NCBI RefSeq assembly: GCF_946478805.1
Contig: NZ_CAMLDC010000026.1
Coordinates: 1 to 64,000 of the forward strand
Direction: 5' to 3'
DNA from: an uncultured Fluviicola sp.
GTDB taxonomy: Bacteria; Bacteroidota; Bacteroidia; Flavobacteriales; Crocinitomicaceae
DNA length: 64,000 nucleotides
Within the stretch, counting starts at the first letter, position 1. Every line of letters starts with the position of its first letter. The notes beneath the pieces are model-generated. The model was not told the origin of the DNA and did not search any database. It worked only from the letters and a program-made list of their open reading frames with translations. The position numbers were made by a program, and so were the translations under genes. Shown here one piece after another: positions 32,802-42,662 of the stretch.

Positions 32802-34013
32802 ATGTCGAAGTTAAATACAATCGAAGAAGCGATTGAAGATATAAAAGCAGGAAAAGTTATTATTGTTGTTGATGACGAAGATCGTGAAAACGAGGGGGAT
32901 TTTATAGCTGCGGCTGAAATGGTCACTCCTGAAATGATCAACTTTATGGCAACTCACGGAAGAGGATTGATCTGTACTCCGTTAACCGAATCCAGATGTA
33001 ACGAATTGGAATTGAACCTCATGGTTACAAACAACACCGTACTTCATGAAACACAGTTCACTGTTTCCGTAGACTTGATCGGTCACGGATGTACTACAGG
33101 GATTTCTGTTTTTGACCGTGCGAAAACCATCAAGGCATTGGTTTCGGAAGAGACCAAACCGGAAGATCTGGGTCGCCCCGGACACATTTTCCCGTTGCGT
33201 GCGAAAAAAGGCGGTGTATTGCAGCGCACAGGTCATACGGAAGCCGCTGTAGACCTGGCTCGTATGGCAGGTTTCAAACCGGCCGGAATTTTGGTTGAAA
33301 TCCTGAATGAGGACGGATCGATGTCGCGCTTGCCTCAATTATTTGAGATCGCGAAGAAATTCGACCTGAAACTCATTTCAATTGCTGACCTCATTGCTTA
33401 CCGAATGAAGCACGAATCATTGATTTCACGCGAAGTAGAAGTAGAAATGCCTACTGAACACGGTGATTTCAAATTGATCGCTTTTTCAGTGAAATCAAAC
33501 GGACAGGAACATTTGGCATTGGTAAAAGGAACATGGGAACCGAACGAACCCGTATTGGTTCGCATGCACTCTTCCTGTCTGACAGGTGATATTTTTGGTT
33601 CTTGTCGTTGTGATTGCGGACCTCAATTGCACCATTCCATGAAAATGATCGAGGCTGAAGGCAAAGGAGCAATCGTCTATTTGAACCAGGAAGGAAGAGG
33701 AATCGGACTTTTGAACAAATTGAAAGCATACAAATTACAGGAAGAAGGATACGACACTGTTGAAGCGAACTTGAAGTTGGGCTTTAAATCCGATGAGCGT
33801 GAATACGGTATTGGAGCTCAGATCTTACACGATTTGGGAATTTCAAAAATCCGCCTGATGTCCAATAACCCGAAAAAACGTACCGGTTTAGTCGGTTACG
33901 GATTGGAAATCATTGAAAATGTTCCGATTGAAGTTGGACGTAATTCTCACAATGAAAGCTATTTGCAGACAAAAGTTACCAAAATGGGGCATTCTCTAAA
34001 ATTGGATAAGTAA
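32802..34013 (+). CDS. ribBA: Bifunctional DHBP synthase / GTP cyclohydrolase II
   Basis: A 403-residue fusion enzyme starting riboflavin synthesis. Residues about 1-200 form 3,4-dihydroxy-2-butanone-4-phosphate synthase ([11 protein letters not shown] acidic metal loop, [20 protein letters not shown]). Residues about 205-403 form GTP cyclohydrolase II ([16 protein letters not shown] zinc cysteines, [16 protein letters not shown]). Both halves keep their catalytic motifs, so both activities are expected. The stop codon overlaps the start of lolD (TAATG), giving an operon of ribBA, lolD and the TIGR02757 gene. Confidence 0.96.
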   Translation: MSKLNTIEEAIEDIKAGKVIIVVDDEDRENEGDFIAAAEMVTPEMINFMATHGRGLICTPLTESRCNELELNLMVTNNTVLHETQFTVSVDLIGHGCTTGISVFDRAKTIKALVSEETKPEDLGRPGHIFPLRAKKGGVLQRTGHTEAAVDLARMAGFKPAGILVEILNEDGSMSRLPQLFEIAKKFDLKLISIADLIAYRMKHESLISREVEVEMPTEHGDFKLIAFSVKSNGQEHLALVKGTWEPNEPVLVRMHSSCLTGDIFGSCRCDCGPQLHHSMKMIEAEGKGAIVYLNQEGRGIGLLNKLKAYKLQEEGYDTVEANLKLGFKSDEREYGIGAQILHDLGISKIRLMSNNPKKRTGLVGYGLEIIENVPIEVGRNSHNESYLQTKVTKMGHSLKLDK

Positions 34014-34663
34014 TGCTTGTTGCGAAAGGAATCCAAAAGAAGTACGGTCAGTTGGAAGTATTGAAAGGAATTGACCTCGAAATCCAATCGGGGGAAATTG
34101 TTTCAATAGTCGGTTCTTCAGGAGCCGGAAAGACTACCCTGCTTCAGATCTTGGGAACCTTGGACAAACCTGATTCCGGCCTTTTAACCCTGAATGGAGT
34201 AAATCCGTTTTCGTTGAGTTCCAAAGGCCTGGCTGAATTCAGGAATCAAAAAATCGGATTCATCTTTCAATTTCACCAGTTGCTGCCCGAATTCACTGCC
34301 TTGGAAAATGTGGTTATGCCCGCACTGATCGGTGGAAAAGGAATGACAGAATCAAAAGAACGGGCAAAGCAATTATTGGATAAATTGGGACTGAATGACC
34401 GCGGGAACCATCAGCCTGCAGCACTTTCAGGAGGTGAACAGCAACGCGTGGCAGTTGCAAGAGCACTGATGAATGAACCCGATATCATTTTTGCAGACGA
34501 ACCTTCCGGAAACCTGGACTCAAAGAATGCTGCGGAATTGCATCAGTTGTTTTTCGACTTGCGAAAAGAGTTCGGTCAGACCTTCGTTATTGTCACACAC
34601 AACAACCTCCTTGCTGAAATGGCCGACCGGTCGATCGTAATGGCTGACGGATCACTTACATAA
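34013..34663 (+). CDS. lolD: LolD-type ABC transporter ATPase
   Basis: A 216-residue nucleotide-binding subunit of the MacB/LolD branch. Walker A is GSSGAGKT at 34-41, the Q-loop is [18 protein letters not shown], the signature is LSGGEQQR, Walker B is [12 protein letters not shown], and the switch histidine is in VIVTHN. LolD powers release of outer-membrane lipoproteins by LolC/E. The permease is not nearby, which is common in Bacteroidota. One-base overlap with ribBA; the next gene begins immediately after its stop. Confidence 0.85.
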   Translation: MLVAKGIQKKYGQLEVLKGIDLEIQSGEIVSIVGSSGAGKTTLLQILGTLDKPDSGLLTLNGVNPFSLSSKGLAEFRNQKIGFIFQFHQLLPEFTALENVVMPALIGGKGMTESKERAKQLLDKLGLNDRGNHQPAALSGGEQQRVAVARALMNEPDIIFADEPSGNLDSKNAAELHQLFFDLRKEFGQTFVIVTHNNLLAEMADRSIVMADGSLT

Positions 34664-35428
34664 ATGAAGGACTTCTTATCCCAGTCAGAATTAAAGGCTT
34701 TTCTGGATGAAAAAGTGGTGCAATACAACCGCCCGGATTTCATTCAGACAGATCCAATCCAGATTCCAAGACAATTCACCCGCAAGGAAGACATCGAGAT
34801 CAGTGCATTTCTTATTTCGACTTTAGCCTGGGGAAATCGGACAGCAATTATCAAAAGCGGACAGCGCTTGCTTGAAATCATGAATTTCAAGCCCTACGAA
34901 TATGTAATGAACTACGAAGAGCAGAAACATCATTTTGTACACCGTACCTTCAACAGCGATGACTTGAATGCGTTTTTCGTTTCTCTGCAACGTATTTATC
35001 AACAAGGCGGATTGGAAGCCGCTTTTAAGACCCATCCGGAAATTGCGGGTGCTCAGGGGCGGATCATCTCTTTCAGAAATACATTCACGCAGGAACCATT
35101 TCCTCACAGGACTCAAAAACACATTGCAAATCCGCAAAAAGGTTCTTCCGCCAAGCGCATCAACATGTTCTTGCGCTGGATGGTCCGGAAAGACGAATCA
35201 GGAGTTGATTTCGGCATCTGGAACAGTATCCCGATGTCAGAACTGCATCTCCCCCTGGATATCCATACCGGGAATGTCGCCAGGAAACTGGGAATCCTGA
35301 CCCGTACACAAAACGATTGGAAGAGTGTGGCCGAAATCCAGGAACAATTAGTTCAACTAGACGAACAGGATCCGTGCAAATACGACTTTGCCTTGTTTGG
35401 ATTGGGAGTTTTTGAAGGGGTTAAGTGA
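34664..35428 (+). CDS. TIGR02757 family protein
   Basis: A 254-residue protein of the TIGR02757/DUF2400 family, conserved in Bacteroidota and some spirochaetes with no established function. Recognised from DIEISAFLISTLAWGNR near residues 42-60 and the C-terminal block KRINMFLRWMVRKD, LPLDIHTGNVARKLG and DPCKYDFALFGLG. The latter resembles helix-hairpin-helix DNA glycosylase-like folds (inference). It starts directly after the lolD stop codon, so it is co-translated. Confidence 0.88.
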   Translation: MKDFLSQSELKAFLDEKVVQYNRPDFIQTDPIQIPRQFTRKEDIEISAFLISTLAWGNRTAIIKSGQRLLEIMNFKPYEYVMNYEEQKHHFVHRTFNSDDLNAFFVSLQRIYQQGGLEAAFKTHPEIAGAQGRIISFRNTFTQEPFPHRTQKHIANPQKGSSAKRINMFLRWMVRKDESGVDFGIWNSIPMSELHLPLDIHTGNVARKLGILTRTQNDWKSVAEIQEQLVQLDEQDPCKYDFALFGLGVFEGVK

Positions 35429-35433
35429 TATTT

Positions 35434-35475
35434 ACGAATTACGAATTACGAATTACGAATTACGAATTACGAATT
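35434..35475 (+). repeat. Tandem repeat, six units of ACGAATT
   Basis: Six perfect 7-bp units in a row just after the TIGR02757 gene. Related AATTCGGCATTCGTAATTCG sequence lies at 35630-35655 before the next gene. Confidence 0.9.
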
Positions 35476-35674
35476 ACTTAATCTATGTTATGGGATTGTT
35501 CTCCCTTCCTCGAATAAATTCAAAATTTAATATCTTGAATTTCTCTCAGAAGTACATTTTCTGAATCAGAATTCGGAATTTAGCATTGATAATTCGATAA
35601 GAATTGTTCAAAAAATGTAGAAAAATCCCACAATTCGGCATTCGTAATTCGGCATTCGTCATTAATTTAGCGTT

Positions 35675-37726
35675 ATGAAATGGGTTTATCCTGAATTCTT
35701 ATTTGCCCTGCTCGTTTTGGTCATACCGATCCTGATCCATCTTTTCCATTTCCGGAAATACAAAACACTTTATTTCTCCAGTATCGCCTTCGTGAAATCT
35801 GTTGAACAACAGCAGAAAAATCCCCGAAAAATCAAGCATCTGCTGGTTTTAATATCCAGGGCTTTGGCTTTCACGTGTTTGGTCATTGCATTTGCACAAC
35901 CTTATTTCCCGCATTCAAACGCGAACAAAAAAGACATTCAACTGATCGGGGTCTATATCGATAATTCCTTTTCCATGTCCCGCATCGGAAGTCAAGGCGA
36001 ATTATTGGCGCAAGCAAAAGAATTGGCGGGTTCGATTGTCGATAAAGCTCCAAGAAATACACAATACGTGCTATTTACAAATGAATTGAGCGGAAACGAA
36101 AAACAGACTTTGACCAAGGTGAAATTCGTGGACCAGGTAGCGAAAGTGAACTACTCCTCTATCTATCGCTCGCAGGAAGAAGTACTTTCTTATTGGAATC
36201 AATGGGTGGGAGACGCACAAAAAGAAGGAAATATAAAATCCAAACCTTCGCTCGTTTATTTATCTGATTTTCAAAAAAATAAATCACCTAACCCAATTAA
36301 AAAGTTCAAGTCGATTTCATCGCTTACACCGCTCATTCTGGCTCCTCAGAATACAGGGAATCTATATGTGGATACTATTTGGTTTGAAACACCTATCCAA
36401 AAACTCGGTTCGGCCCAGACACTTTCCATTCGCGTGGTGAATACCGGAAAAGAGCGCATCGAATCAGCAGTTGTCAGTATCCAAATCGGAAAATTGAAAC
36501 GCGATCTGTTTGCCGAATTGCCGGCAAATGGTGCAGATACGGTACAATTGAATTATTTCAACCAGGACGCCGGCATCGCAAGTGGGAAAATTTCCATCAA
36601 CGACAAGCAAATGACCCAGGACGATTCGTTCTTCTTTAACTATGAAGTAAGAAAAAACAGTTCTGTCCTACTCATCAATGGTGAAGATGCCGTAGAGAAT
36701 GTCGGGGTTGTTTTCGGATTAGATGATTTTTACAAGGTTAAGGAAGTATCCTCTGCCCGGGCATCCCAGGAAAACCTGGAATCCGTTGATCTGGTCGTCT
36801 TGAACGGCTTGAACCAGGTTCCGAGTAATCTCAGCACGGAGTTGACAGCTTATTACGAAGAACAGGGAACCATTCTACTTATTCCCGGAACAAATATTTC
36901 TCCGGCCGGATGGAATGCTTTGCTTGAAAAACTGAGTCTTCCAGCAATAAACGGCACACAAACGGTCGGACTCGGAATCCAAAAACTGAATATCAAAGAC
37001 CCTTTTTTCCAGGGAATCTTCGAAGGAAGACCAGAAAACATCTCGCTTCCGGCAGTTGCAAAAGGATATCGCCTGATGAGTAATTCGAAAACACTTTCAA
37101 GCAACCTGATCAATTACCAAAACGGGACGCCATTCTTTGTTAAGAGTACCGGGAAGAACAATTCGTACCTCTTCTCCACTTCTCTGAAGCCCGAATTCAG
37201 CACTTTTACCAGTAATCAGCTTTTTTCCACGCTCTTACTGCATATCGGGAATTTAAGCCAGCGACAAAACCCCTATTATCTGATTATCGGTTCAGACGGA
37301 AGCTACCCTGTAAATATCAACACTTCCAGTGAGAATCCCGTTCATTTGAAACAAGCCCAAATCGATTATATTCCGGTCATTTTCACCAAAAACAAGCGCT
37401 CTTACCTGTCCATTCAGGGATTGGAAGCCATCCGGATTTTGGAAGCCGGGAATTATCATATTTCCCAAGACGGAAAACAGAAAGGAATCCTTTCCATGAA
37501 TTACAACCGACTCGAATCACAAACCCTTGAATCAACCCCCGAAGAAATCAAAACCGCTTTCGAACAGGCTGGAATACACGTCAATGCGATGCAGGACGGT
37601 TCAAATTGGAATAGCGCTTCTCTCTTAGAAATCGGAGAGAGTTATGATAGTTGGATTTGGTTTGTTTTCTTTGCAGGAATATTCGTCCTGTGCGAAATGG
37701 CTTTACTAATTTTCTATAAGAAATAA
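35675..37726 (+). CDS. BatA-like membrane protein (aerotolerance N-terminal domain)
   Basis: A 683-residue membrane protein. It starts with the TIGR02226/BatA N-terminal domain: helix 1 FALLVLVIPILIHLFHFRK, YFSSIAFVKSVEQQQK, then helix 2 HLLVLISRALAFTCLVIAFA. A VWA-like fold follows (IGVYIDNSFSM, with SLVYLSDFQ), then an immunoglobulin-like part, a gatase-like segment around SVDLVVLNGLNQVP, and a last helix near 660-680. Such proteins occur with Bat/MoxR systems or alone in Bacteroidota; role unclear, perhaps envelope stress. The dihydroorotase-like gene starts 3 bases later. Confidence 0.85.
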   Translation: MKWVYPEFLFALLVLVIPILIHLFHFRKYKTLYFSSIAFVKSVEQQQKNPRKIKHLLVLISRALAFTCLVIAFAQPYFPHSNANKKDIQLIGVYIDNSFSMSRIGSQGELLAQAKELAGSIVDKAPRNTQYVLFTNELSGNEKQTLTKVKFVDQVAKVNYSSIYRSQEEVLSYWNQWVGDAQKEGNIKSKPSLVYLSDFQKNKSPNPIKKFKSISSLTPLILAPQNTGNLYVDTIWFETPIQKLGSAQTLSIRVVNTGKERIESAVVSIQIGKLKRDLFAELPANGADTVQLNYFNQDAGIASGKISINDKQMTQDDSFFFNYEVRKNSSVLLINGEDAVENVGVVFGLDDFYKVKEVSSARASQENLESVDLVVLNGLNQVPSNLSTELTAYYEEQGTILLIPGTNISPAGWNALLEKLSLPAINGTQTVGLGIQKLNIKDPFFQGIFEGRPENISLPAVAKGYRLMSNSKTLSSNLINYQNGTPFFVKSTGKNNSYLFSTSLKPEFSTFTSNQLFSTLLLHIGNLSQRQNPYYLIIGSDGSYPVNINTSSENPVHLKQAQIDYIPVIFTKNKRSYLSIQGLEAIRILEAGNYHISQDGKQKGILSMNYNRLESQTLESTPEEIKTAFEQAGIHVNAMQDGSNWNSASLLEIGESYDSWIWFVFFAGIFVLCEMALLIFYKK

Positions 37727-37729
37727 GAT

Positions 37730-39004
37730 ATGAAATTACTCATTCGACAAGTAACGGTTATAGATAAAAGTTCTAAATGGAATGGAAAGAAAGTTGATAT
37801 CTACCTGGAAGATGGGAGGATCCATGAAATTGCAGAAAAAATCACCCGTTCATGCGAATTAGAGATTGAGGAAAACAACCTTCACGTCTCCAAGGGATGG
37901 GTGGATCTGAAAGCGCATTTTGCCGATCCGGGAGAAGAACATAAATCGACCATCCAAAGTGGATTGGATGCTGCTGCATATGGCGGATTTACGCATGTAA
38001 CCGTCCTTCCCTCAACAAAACCGGTTTTGGATAATAAAACCAGTGTGGAATACGTATTGAGAAGAAGCGAGAATGCGGTAACCTCTTTACACCCGATGGG
38101 TTGTATCACCAAAAAGAATGAAGGTGAAGCATTGGCGGAGATGTACGACATGTTTCAATCCGGAGTCCGGCTGTTTTCGGATGATCTGGTTCCTGTAAAT
38201 GGTGGAATCATGTACCGGGCCCTTCTCTACTCCAAGAATTTTGACGGAATTGTGGTTGGATTTGCCCATGATAAATCAATTTCCGGTGGCGGAATGGTGA
38301 ATGAAGGTGAAGCATCTACGAAAACCGGTTTGAAAGCCGACCCCGCAATCAGTGAAATCATTCAATTGGAGCGCAACTTGCGTTTATTGGAATATACAGG
38401 AGGAAACTTGCATGCAACGGGAATTGCCTGCGCAGAATCCGTTGACTTGATCCGGAAAGCAAAGGAAAAAGGACTGAATATCACTGCTGATGTTCATGCA
38501 CAGCACTTGATCTACAACGAAACTGCCGTATTGGATTTCGATGTGAACTTCAAACTGATGCCTCCCCTTCGCACGGAAACAGACCGCAAAGCATTGTGGC
38601 AAGGTTTGAAAGATGGAATCATTGATTGCATTGTTTCGGATCACAGACCAAACAATACGGAAGAAACAGATCTGGAATTCGATCACGCCAATTTCGGAAA
38701 CAGTACTTTGCAAACCTTGTTTGGCGAATTAGGTGCTTGTCCGGATTTCGATTTGGAATTGGTGATCACCGGCCTGACTGAAAAAGGACGTGAATTATTA
38801 TCTTTGGACACCAAATCCATTGAAGACCAAACAATAGCGGATTTGTCGCTGTTTATCCCCGGGAAACCGTGGGTATTCACAAAAGAAGATTTAGTAATAC
38901 CGTGCACCAATACACCGGCATTGGATAAACAATTAACCGGTTTTGTTTATGGAATTATCAATAATGGTAAATTCGCACTGAAAGAAACAAGAGAAAATGT
39001 CTGA
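37730..39004 (+). CDS. Dihydroorotase-like protein with altered metal site
   Basis: A 424-residue amidohydrolase-fold protein of the dihydroorotase (PyrC) family. The canonical DxHxH is here D59-L60-K61-A62-H63, so the first metal-binding histidine is a lysine. The following [13 protein letters not shown] block and the IVSDHRP loop are kept. Many Bacteroidota dihydroorotase-like proteins have similar changes. Some resemble the inactive PyrC' partner that supports aspartate carbamoyltransferase, so catalysis cannot be assumed. It lies 3 bases after the BatA-like gene and overlaps the methyltransferase by 8. Confidence 0.82.
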   Translation: MKLLIRQVTVIDKSSKWNGKKVDIYLEDGRIHEIAEKITRSCELEIEENNLHVSKGWVDLKAHFADPGEEHKSTIQSGLDAAAYGGFTHVTVLPSTKPVLDNKTSVEYVLRRSENAVTSLHPMGCITKKNEGEALAEMYDMFQSGVRLFSDDLVPVNGGIMYRALLYSKNFDGIVVGFAHDKSISGGGMVNEGEASTKTGLKADPAISEIIQLERNLRLLEYTGGNLHATGIACAESVDLIRKAKEKGLNITADVHAQHLIYNETAVLDFDVNFKLMPPLRTETDRKALWQGLKDGIIDCIVSDHRPNNTEETDLEFDHANFGNSTLQTLFGELGACPDFDLELVITGLTEKGRELLSLDTKSIEDQTIADLSLFIPGKPWVFTKEDLVIPCTNTPALDKQLTGFVYGIINNGKFALKETRENV

Positions 39005-39554
39005 TAAGCGTTCGTTTATACGTAATTTCTGGAAAGAACGTAAAATGGTTGGGGCAATGGCTCCAAGCTCAAAGTATTTAGCAAAGAAAATGTTGGAGAG
39101 AATTGATTTCTCAACAGCTAAAGTTATTGTGGAATTAGGTCCCGGAACCGGGGTTTTCACTCGCAAAATCCTCCAAAAACTAAGTCCTGACGGGATTTTA
39201 TTGGTTTTCGAACTGAACGATAGTTTCATGAATATGCTCAAGAAAGAATTCAAGGATCCTCGCGTGATCCTGATTCATGATTCCGCGGAAAAGATTGGAG
39301 AATACCTTGAAAAACACGGACATTCACAGGCTGATGCAGTTGTCTCCTCGCTTCCACTTGCCAATTTCCCAAGTGAATTGAAGAATCGCATCCTGACCGA
39401 AAGCCACAGGGTGATGCACAAAGATGCTTTGTATGTTCAGTTTCAGTATTCATTGAATGCGAAAAAGAATATCAAACAGTTCTATAAACATGTGGAAATT
39501 TCATTTACTCCTGCCAACTTCCCCCCCGCTTTTATTTACTACTGTAAAAAATAA
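38997..39554 (+). CDS. Class I SAM-dependent methyltransferase (phospholipid N-methyltransferase-like)
   Basis: A 185-residue Rossmann-fold methyltransferase. The N-terminal amphipathic part [20 protein letters not shown] is followed by the SAM motif [11 protein letters not shown], an acidic strand end FELND and [13 protein letters not shown]. This layout matches PmtA-type enzymes that methylate phosphatidylethanolamine, or rRNA-dimethylase-like relatives. The ATG lies 8 bases inside the end of the dihydroorotase-like gene, so they share a transcript. Substrate not certain. Confidence 0.82.
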   Translation: MSDKRSFIRNFWKERKMVGAMAPSSKYLAKKMLERIDFSTAKVIVELGPGTGVFTRKILQKLSPDGILLVFELNDSFMNMLKKEFKDPRVILIHDSAEKIGEYLEKHGHSQADAVVSSLPLANFPSELKNRILTESHRVMHKDALYVQFQYSLNAKKNIKQFYKHVEISFTPANFPPAFIYYCKK

Positions 39555-39615
39555 ACTTGGATTCCTATCGGAATTCGCTTCTTTTTGAGTGAATCATTCC
39601 AATGGAAGAAAACCC

Positions 39616-39623
39616 TAATTTTG
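39616..39623 (+). promoter_or_regulatory. Candidate -7 box TAATTTTG upstream of trxB
   Basis: TAnnTTTG match giving a leader of about 90 bases before the trxB ATG. Confidence 0.4.
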
Positions 39624-39718
39624 TATCTGTCAAACTAAAATACGAACAAGAAGAAGCATTGCTTCTGATACAATCCACCGGATTGGATTGAACATAAATT
39701 TTAAAGATTATAACAAAC

Positions 39719-40666
39719 ATGAGTGCTGAAAAAATAAAATGCCTGATTATCGGTTCAGGTCCCGCTGGATACACAGCTGCAATTTATGCTGCAAGAGCAG
39801 AAATGAAACCTGTGATGTATCAGGGAATGCAACCTGGAGGACAGTTGACAACTACGAATGAAGTTGAGAATTTCCCCGGATACCCGGATGGAATTTCAGG
39901 CCCCGAAATGATGGTTCAGCTCGAAGCTCAGGCAAAACGTTTTGAAACGGACGTTCGTTTTGGTTTTATTACAAAGGTGGATTTTTCAGGACCGGTTCAT
40001 AAGTGCTGGACAGAAGACGGACATGAAATCCATGCGGATACCGTAATTATTTCTACCGGTGCCGCAGCAAAATACTTAGGATTGCCTTCAGAACAACATT
40101 ACCTATCGATCGGTGGTGGTGTTTCAGCCTGTGCTGTTTGTGACGGGTTCTTCTATCGTGGACAGGAAACAGTAATTGTCGGCGCAGGAGATTCAGCTTG
40201 TGAAGAGGCACATTACTTGTCCAAACTAGCTAAGAAAGTAACTATGTTGGTTCGCACAGAGAAATTCCGGGCTTCCAAAATCATGGCTGACCGTGTCCGC
40301 AACACACCGAACATCGAAATCCTCCACAATACGGAAACAGTTGAAGTGTTGGGTGATGGAAACGGTGTTACAGCAGTGAAAGTGAAAAACAATGTTACCG
40401 GAGAAGAAAAAGACATTCCGGCTACAGGTTTCTTCGTTGCAATCGGCCACAAACCAAATACAGATGTTTTCAAGGATTACATCAACCTGGATGAAACCGG
40501 GTACATCAAATATGAAAAACCCGGGACTTCATTGACCAATGTTCCGGGAGTATTTGTAGCAGGAGATGCTGCTGACAAGAACTACCGCCAGGCAATCACT
40601 GCAGCGGGAACAGGTTGTATGGCCGCTTTGGATGCAGAGCGTTATTTGTCCAGTTTAGAGCATTAA
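39719..40666 (+). CDS. trxB: Thioredoxin-disulfide reductase
   Basis: A 315-residue NADPH-dependent flavoenzyme that reduces thioredoxin in the cytosol. The FAD dinucleotide motif is IIGSGPAGYTAA near the N terminus, the redox disulfide is C138-A-V-C141 (SACAVCDGFF), the NADPH fold begins VIVGAGDSACEEA, and the C-terminal FAD motif is GVFVAGDAADKNYRQAITAAG. All catalytic parts are intact and length is typical. It is monocistronic, closed by a strong hairpin terminator. Confidence 0.97.
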   Translation: MSAEKIKCLIIGSGPAGYTAAIYAARAEMKPVMYQGMQPGGQLTTTNEVENFPGYPDGISGPEMMVQLEAQAKRFETDVRFGFITKVDFSGPVHKCWTEDGHEIHADTVIISTGAAAKYLGLPSEQHYLSIGGGVSACAVCDGFFYRGQETVIVGAGDSACEEAHYLSKLAKKVTMLVRTEKFRASKIMADRVRNTPNIEILHNTETVEVLGDGNGVTAVKVKNNVTGEEKDIPATGFFVAIGHKPNTDVFKDYINLDETGYIKYEKPGTSLTNVPGVFVAGDAADKNYRQAITAAGTGCMAALDAERYLSSLEH

Positions 40667-40705
40667 CTTTCCGTCAAGGCTGAAAGCCACGACGATATGA
40701 TATAC

Positions 40706-40738
40706 AAAAAGCCCGCGATCTCCATCGCGGGCTTTTTT
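40706..40738. terminator. Strong bidirectional terminator
   Basis: AAAAAGCCCGCGAT and ATCGCGGGCTTTTTT around a CTCC loop, 40 bases after trxB and upstream of the end of the convergent GIN-domain gene region. Confidence 0.9.
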
Positions 40739-40875
40739 GAAACAACGTTTTGTTTCTGATCTTTACTCTACTTAGGTTATCTAACTAACTTTGCCTTGTT
40801 ACAGCTTCTTTTATAATTCAAAATGTAAAATTCAAAAACGTTTTTTACATTATTACTTCGTCTTCGATAGCTTCG

Positions 40876-41964
40876 CTATCTCTTATCCTTGATCACAGCA
40901 CTGCCGGTTGTGTTCGCATCCACGCGGATTGACTTGGAGCCGGAAGCAACTTTGTAATAAGTATTACTCGCTCCGGAACCATCTGCTTTTAAACTTTCAG
41001 AAATGGAAAGTTCTGCATGTCCGGCACCGCTATTGGTTACTTTGGCGTTTTTAATGGATAAGTCCATCATATTTACCTGAGCCGCTCCCGAGATATCCAG
41101 ATCAGCATTTTCACAAGATCCTTCGATTACGACATTGCTTGCACCTGAAAATTCCGCTTTTAATTTCGTCGCTTTCAAATTTAAGTTCGCGTTACTCGCC
41201 CCATCCATTTCCAAAGACAAAGTACCTAATCCGAATTGATGCATGGTCATCAAACTGGTAGCTCCGCTCAAATGCAGCTGTTCCAAATCCTGGATGCTCA
41301 CTTTAATCACCACTTTTTCCTTTCGGCTCTTCTTATCCGGGGCATTCTTCAAATAAAGTGTCCCATTCTGAATTTCCACTTCAACCAAATCTTTGGCGCT
41401 TTCCGGCTCTATTTGAACACTGCACGATTTACCCTGAGATAACTCCACGTACAATGCACCCGCAAGATGTACTTTTGTAAACGAACCGGTTACATCCGGT
41501 TTCCTATATAACGGCACTCCTTGTGGATTGTCCGGTTTGATTGTTTTCAAAGGAATAAGAGCTCCCAAATCTTCAGGCAAATCGGGGTTTTCGGAATTGG
41601 ATTCTCTGATAGGTTCTTCCAATATGGGAGACTCTGTATCTTTGGGTTCTTCAATCTTTTCCTCTTTTAGAGCCTTAGCAGGGACAGAATAAGAAATCAC
41701 TTCCTTCTTTTCAGGTTTCTCCTTTACTTCCGGCTGATTGAAGACCAGTGCAACTCCCAATGAAGCCGTACCGGTTATTGTTACTAATGTAGTCCACATA
41801 ATCAAAGGTTTTTTAATAAGTATTAATTTCAATGTTGCTAAGAGTCCAACTGTTGCAGCAGTAGCTACCGCAGCATCAATCCATTGATCTACTTCGGAAA
41901 TTGAAGTTTGAGCCGACTCATTCCGAATCTCATCAAACAAACCGTTCAGTTTATCTTCTGTCAT
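40876..41964 (-). CDS. GIN-domain (DUF2807) membrane protein, putative anti-sigma partner
   Basis: About 362 residues. A short cytosolic helical head (EDKLNGLFDEIRNES) and one membrane helix (around LIMWTTLVTITGTASLGVAL) precede an acidic proline/glutamate-rich linker. The C-terminal half is a GIN/DUF2807 beta-helix with repeated strands ending SGA or GAS (HLSGATSL, MDGASNANL, EFSGASNVV, DISGAAQV). It overlaps the ECF sigma factor gene upstream by 14 bases, the usual place for an anti-sigma factor. An ATG 24 bases further upstream (41988) is an alternative start. Confidence 0.78.
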   Translation of the reverse strand: MTEDKLNGLFDEIRNESAQTSISEVDQWIDAAVATAATVGLLATLKLILIKKPLIMWTTLVTITGTASLGVALVFNQPEVKEKPEKKEVISYSVPAKALKEEKIEEPKDTESPILEEPIRESNSENPDLPEDLGALIPLKTIKPDNPQGVPLYRKPDVTGSFTKVHLAGALYVELSQGKSCSVQIEPESAKDLVEVEIQNGTLYLKNAPDKKSRKEKVVIKVSIQDLEQLHLSGATSLMTMHQFGLGTLSLEMDGASNANLNLKATKLKAEFSGASNVVIEGSCENADLDISGAAQVNMMDLSIKNAKVTNSGAGHAELSISESLKADGSGASNTYYKVASGSKSIRVDANTTGSAVIKDKR

Positions 41965-42484
41965 AACTCGCACTTTTTTGTTCCACATCTATTTTCTCGG
42001 TCATTAATTCCAAGAGTTTTTTTCTACTTCTGACCAATCGCTGTTTCACCGCATCTTCGGAAGATTGTTGTAAATCTGCTATTTCCCTGATTGAAAACCC
42101 CGAAATCTCGAAGAGGATAATACTCTCTTTTTGTAAGTCAGGCAGACAGGCAATCGCTTCATACAGCAAATTAATTTCCAAAAGCTTATCCGTCCGATCA
42201 CTTTCCACCGAATAATTGTATGCTTGTGAATGGTCAGATAAACGTTCCGTACTGATTTTCCGGTTTTCATTCGCTAACAAACGGATGGCGATTCCGAAGA
42301 GAAAATGTAAAAACGCTCCATCATTTTTCAGAGATTCAAATCGTTCATAGGCGACTACCAACGCATCATGCATCAAATCCTTGAAATTGAAATTCCCATA
42401 TGCCCTCACTTTGCAGAACTTTTCAAACCTGACATGTACAGGTTCATACAGTTCCATAAAACGTTTCTTTTTCGCGGTCGCCAT
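41951..42484 (-). CDS. ECF-type RNA polymerase sigma factor
   Basis: A 177-residue sigma-70 family protein with region 2 (DLMHDALVVAYERFES) and region 4 (ACLPDLQKESIILFEISGFS, IREIADLQQSSEDAVKQRLV), joined by a short linker without region 3. These are the parts of an extracytoplasmic-function sigma factor that binds -35/-10 promoters and core polymerase. The gene overlaps the membrane GIN-domain protein, forming a likely sigma/anti-sigma unit. Confidence 0.88.
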   Translation of the reverse strand: MATAKKKRFMELYEPVHVRFEKFCKVRAYGNFNFKDLMHDALVVAYERFESLKNDGAFLHFLFGIAIRLLANENRKISTERLSDHSQAYNYSVESDRTDKLLEINLLYEAIACLPDLQKESIILFEISGFSIREIADLQQSSEDAVKQRLVRSRKKLLELMTEKIDVEQKSASYDRR

Positions 42485-42580
42485 GCTGCTAAATTGGTCT
42501 CTTGATAAAGTTAGTGTAAGGAGATTCAGAAAAGTGACATGGAATTGAAAATAATTTTAAAAGAAGTGTAAAAGATTGTA

Positions 42581-42648
42581 AGTAATTTTGCTAATTACCT
42601 AATAAACAATTAATTAAAATATACATTCAGCAAATTAGCAAAATTACT
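42581..42648. repeat. 16-bp inverted repeat shared with 49765-49784
   Basis: AGTAATTTTGCTAATT (42581-42596) and its exact reverse complement (42633-42648). The right arm belongs to a 20-base string, AGCAAATTAGCAAAATTACT, that occurs again at 49765-49784 upstream of the SPFH gene. Confidence 0.65.
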
Positions 42649-42662
42649 CACTGGTATGTGAA

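Noticed and set aside
39602..39691. 29-codon ORF starting MEENPNFVSVKLKY before trxB
   Set aside because: Too short, no ribosome-binding site, and it contains the TAATTTTG box proposed as the trxB promoter.
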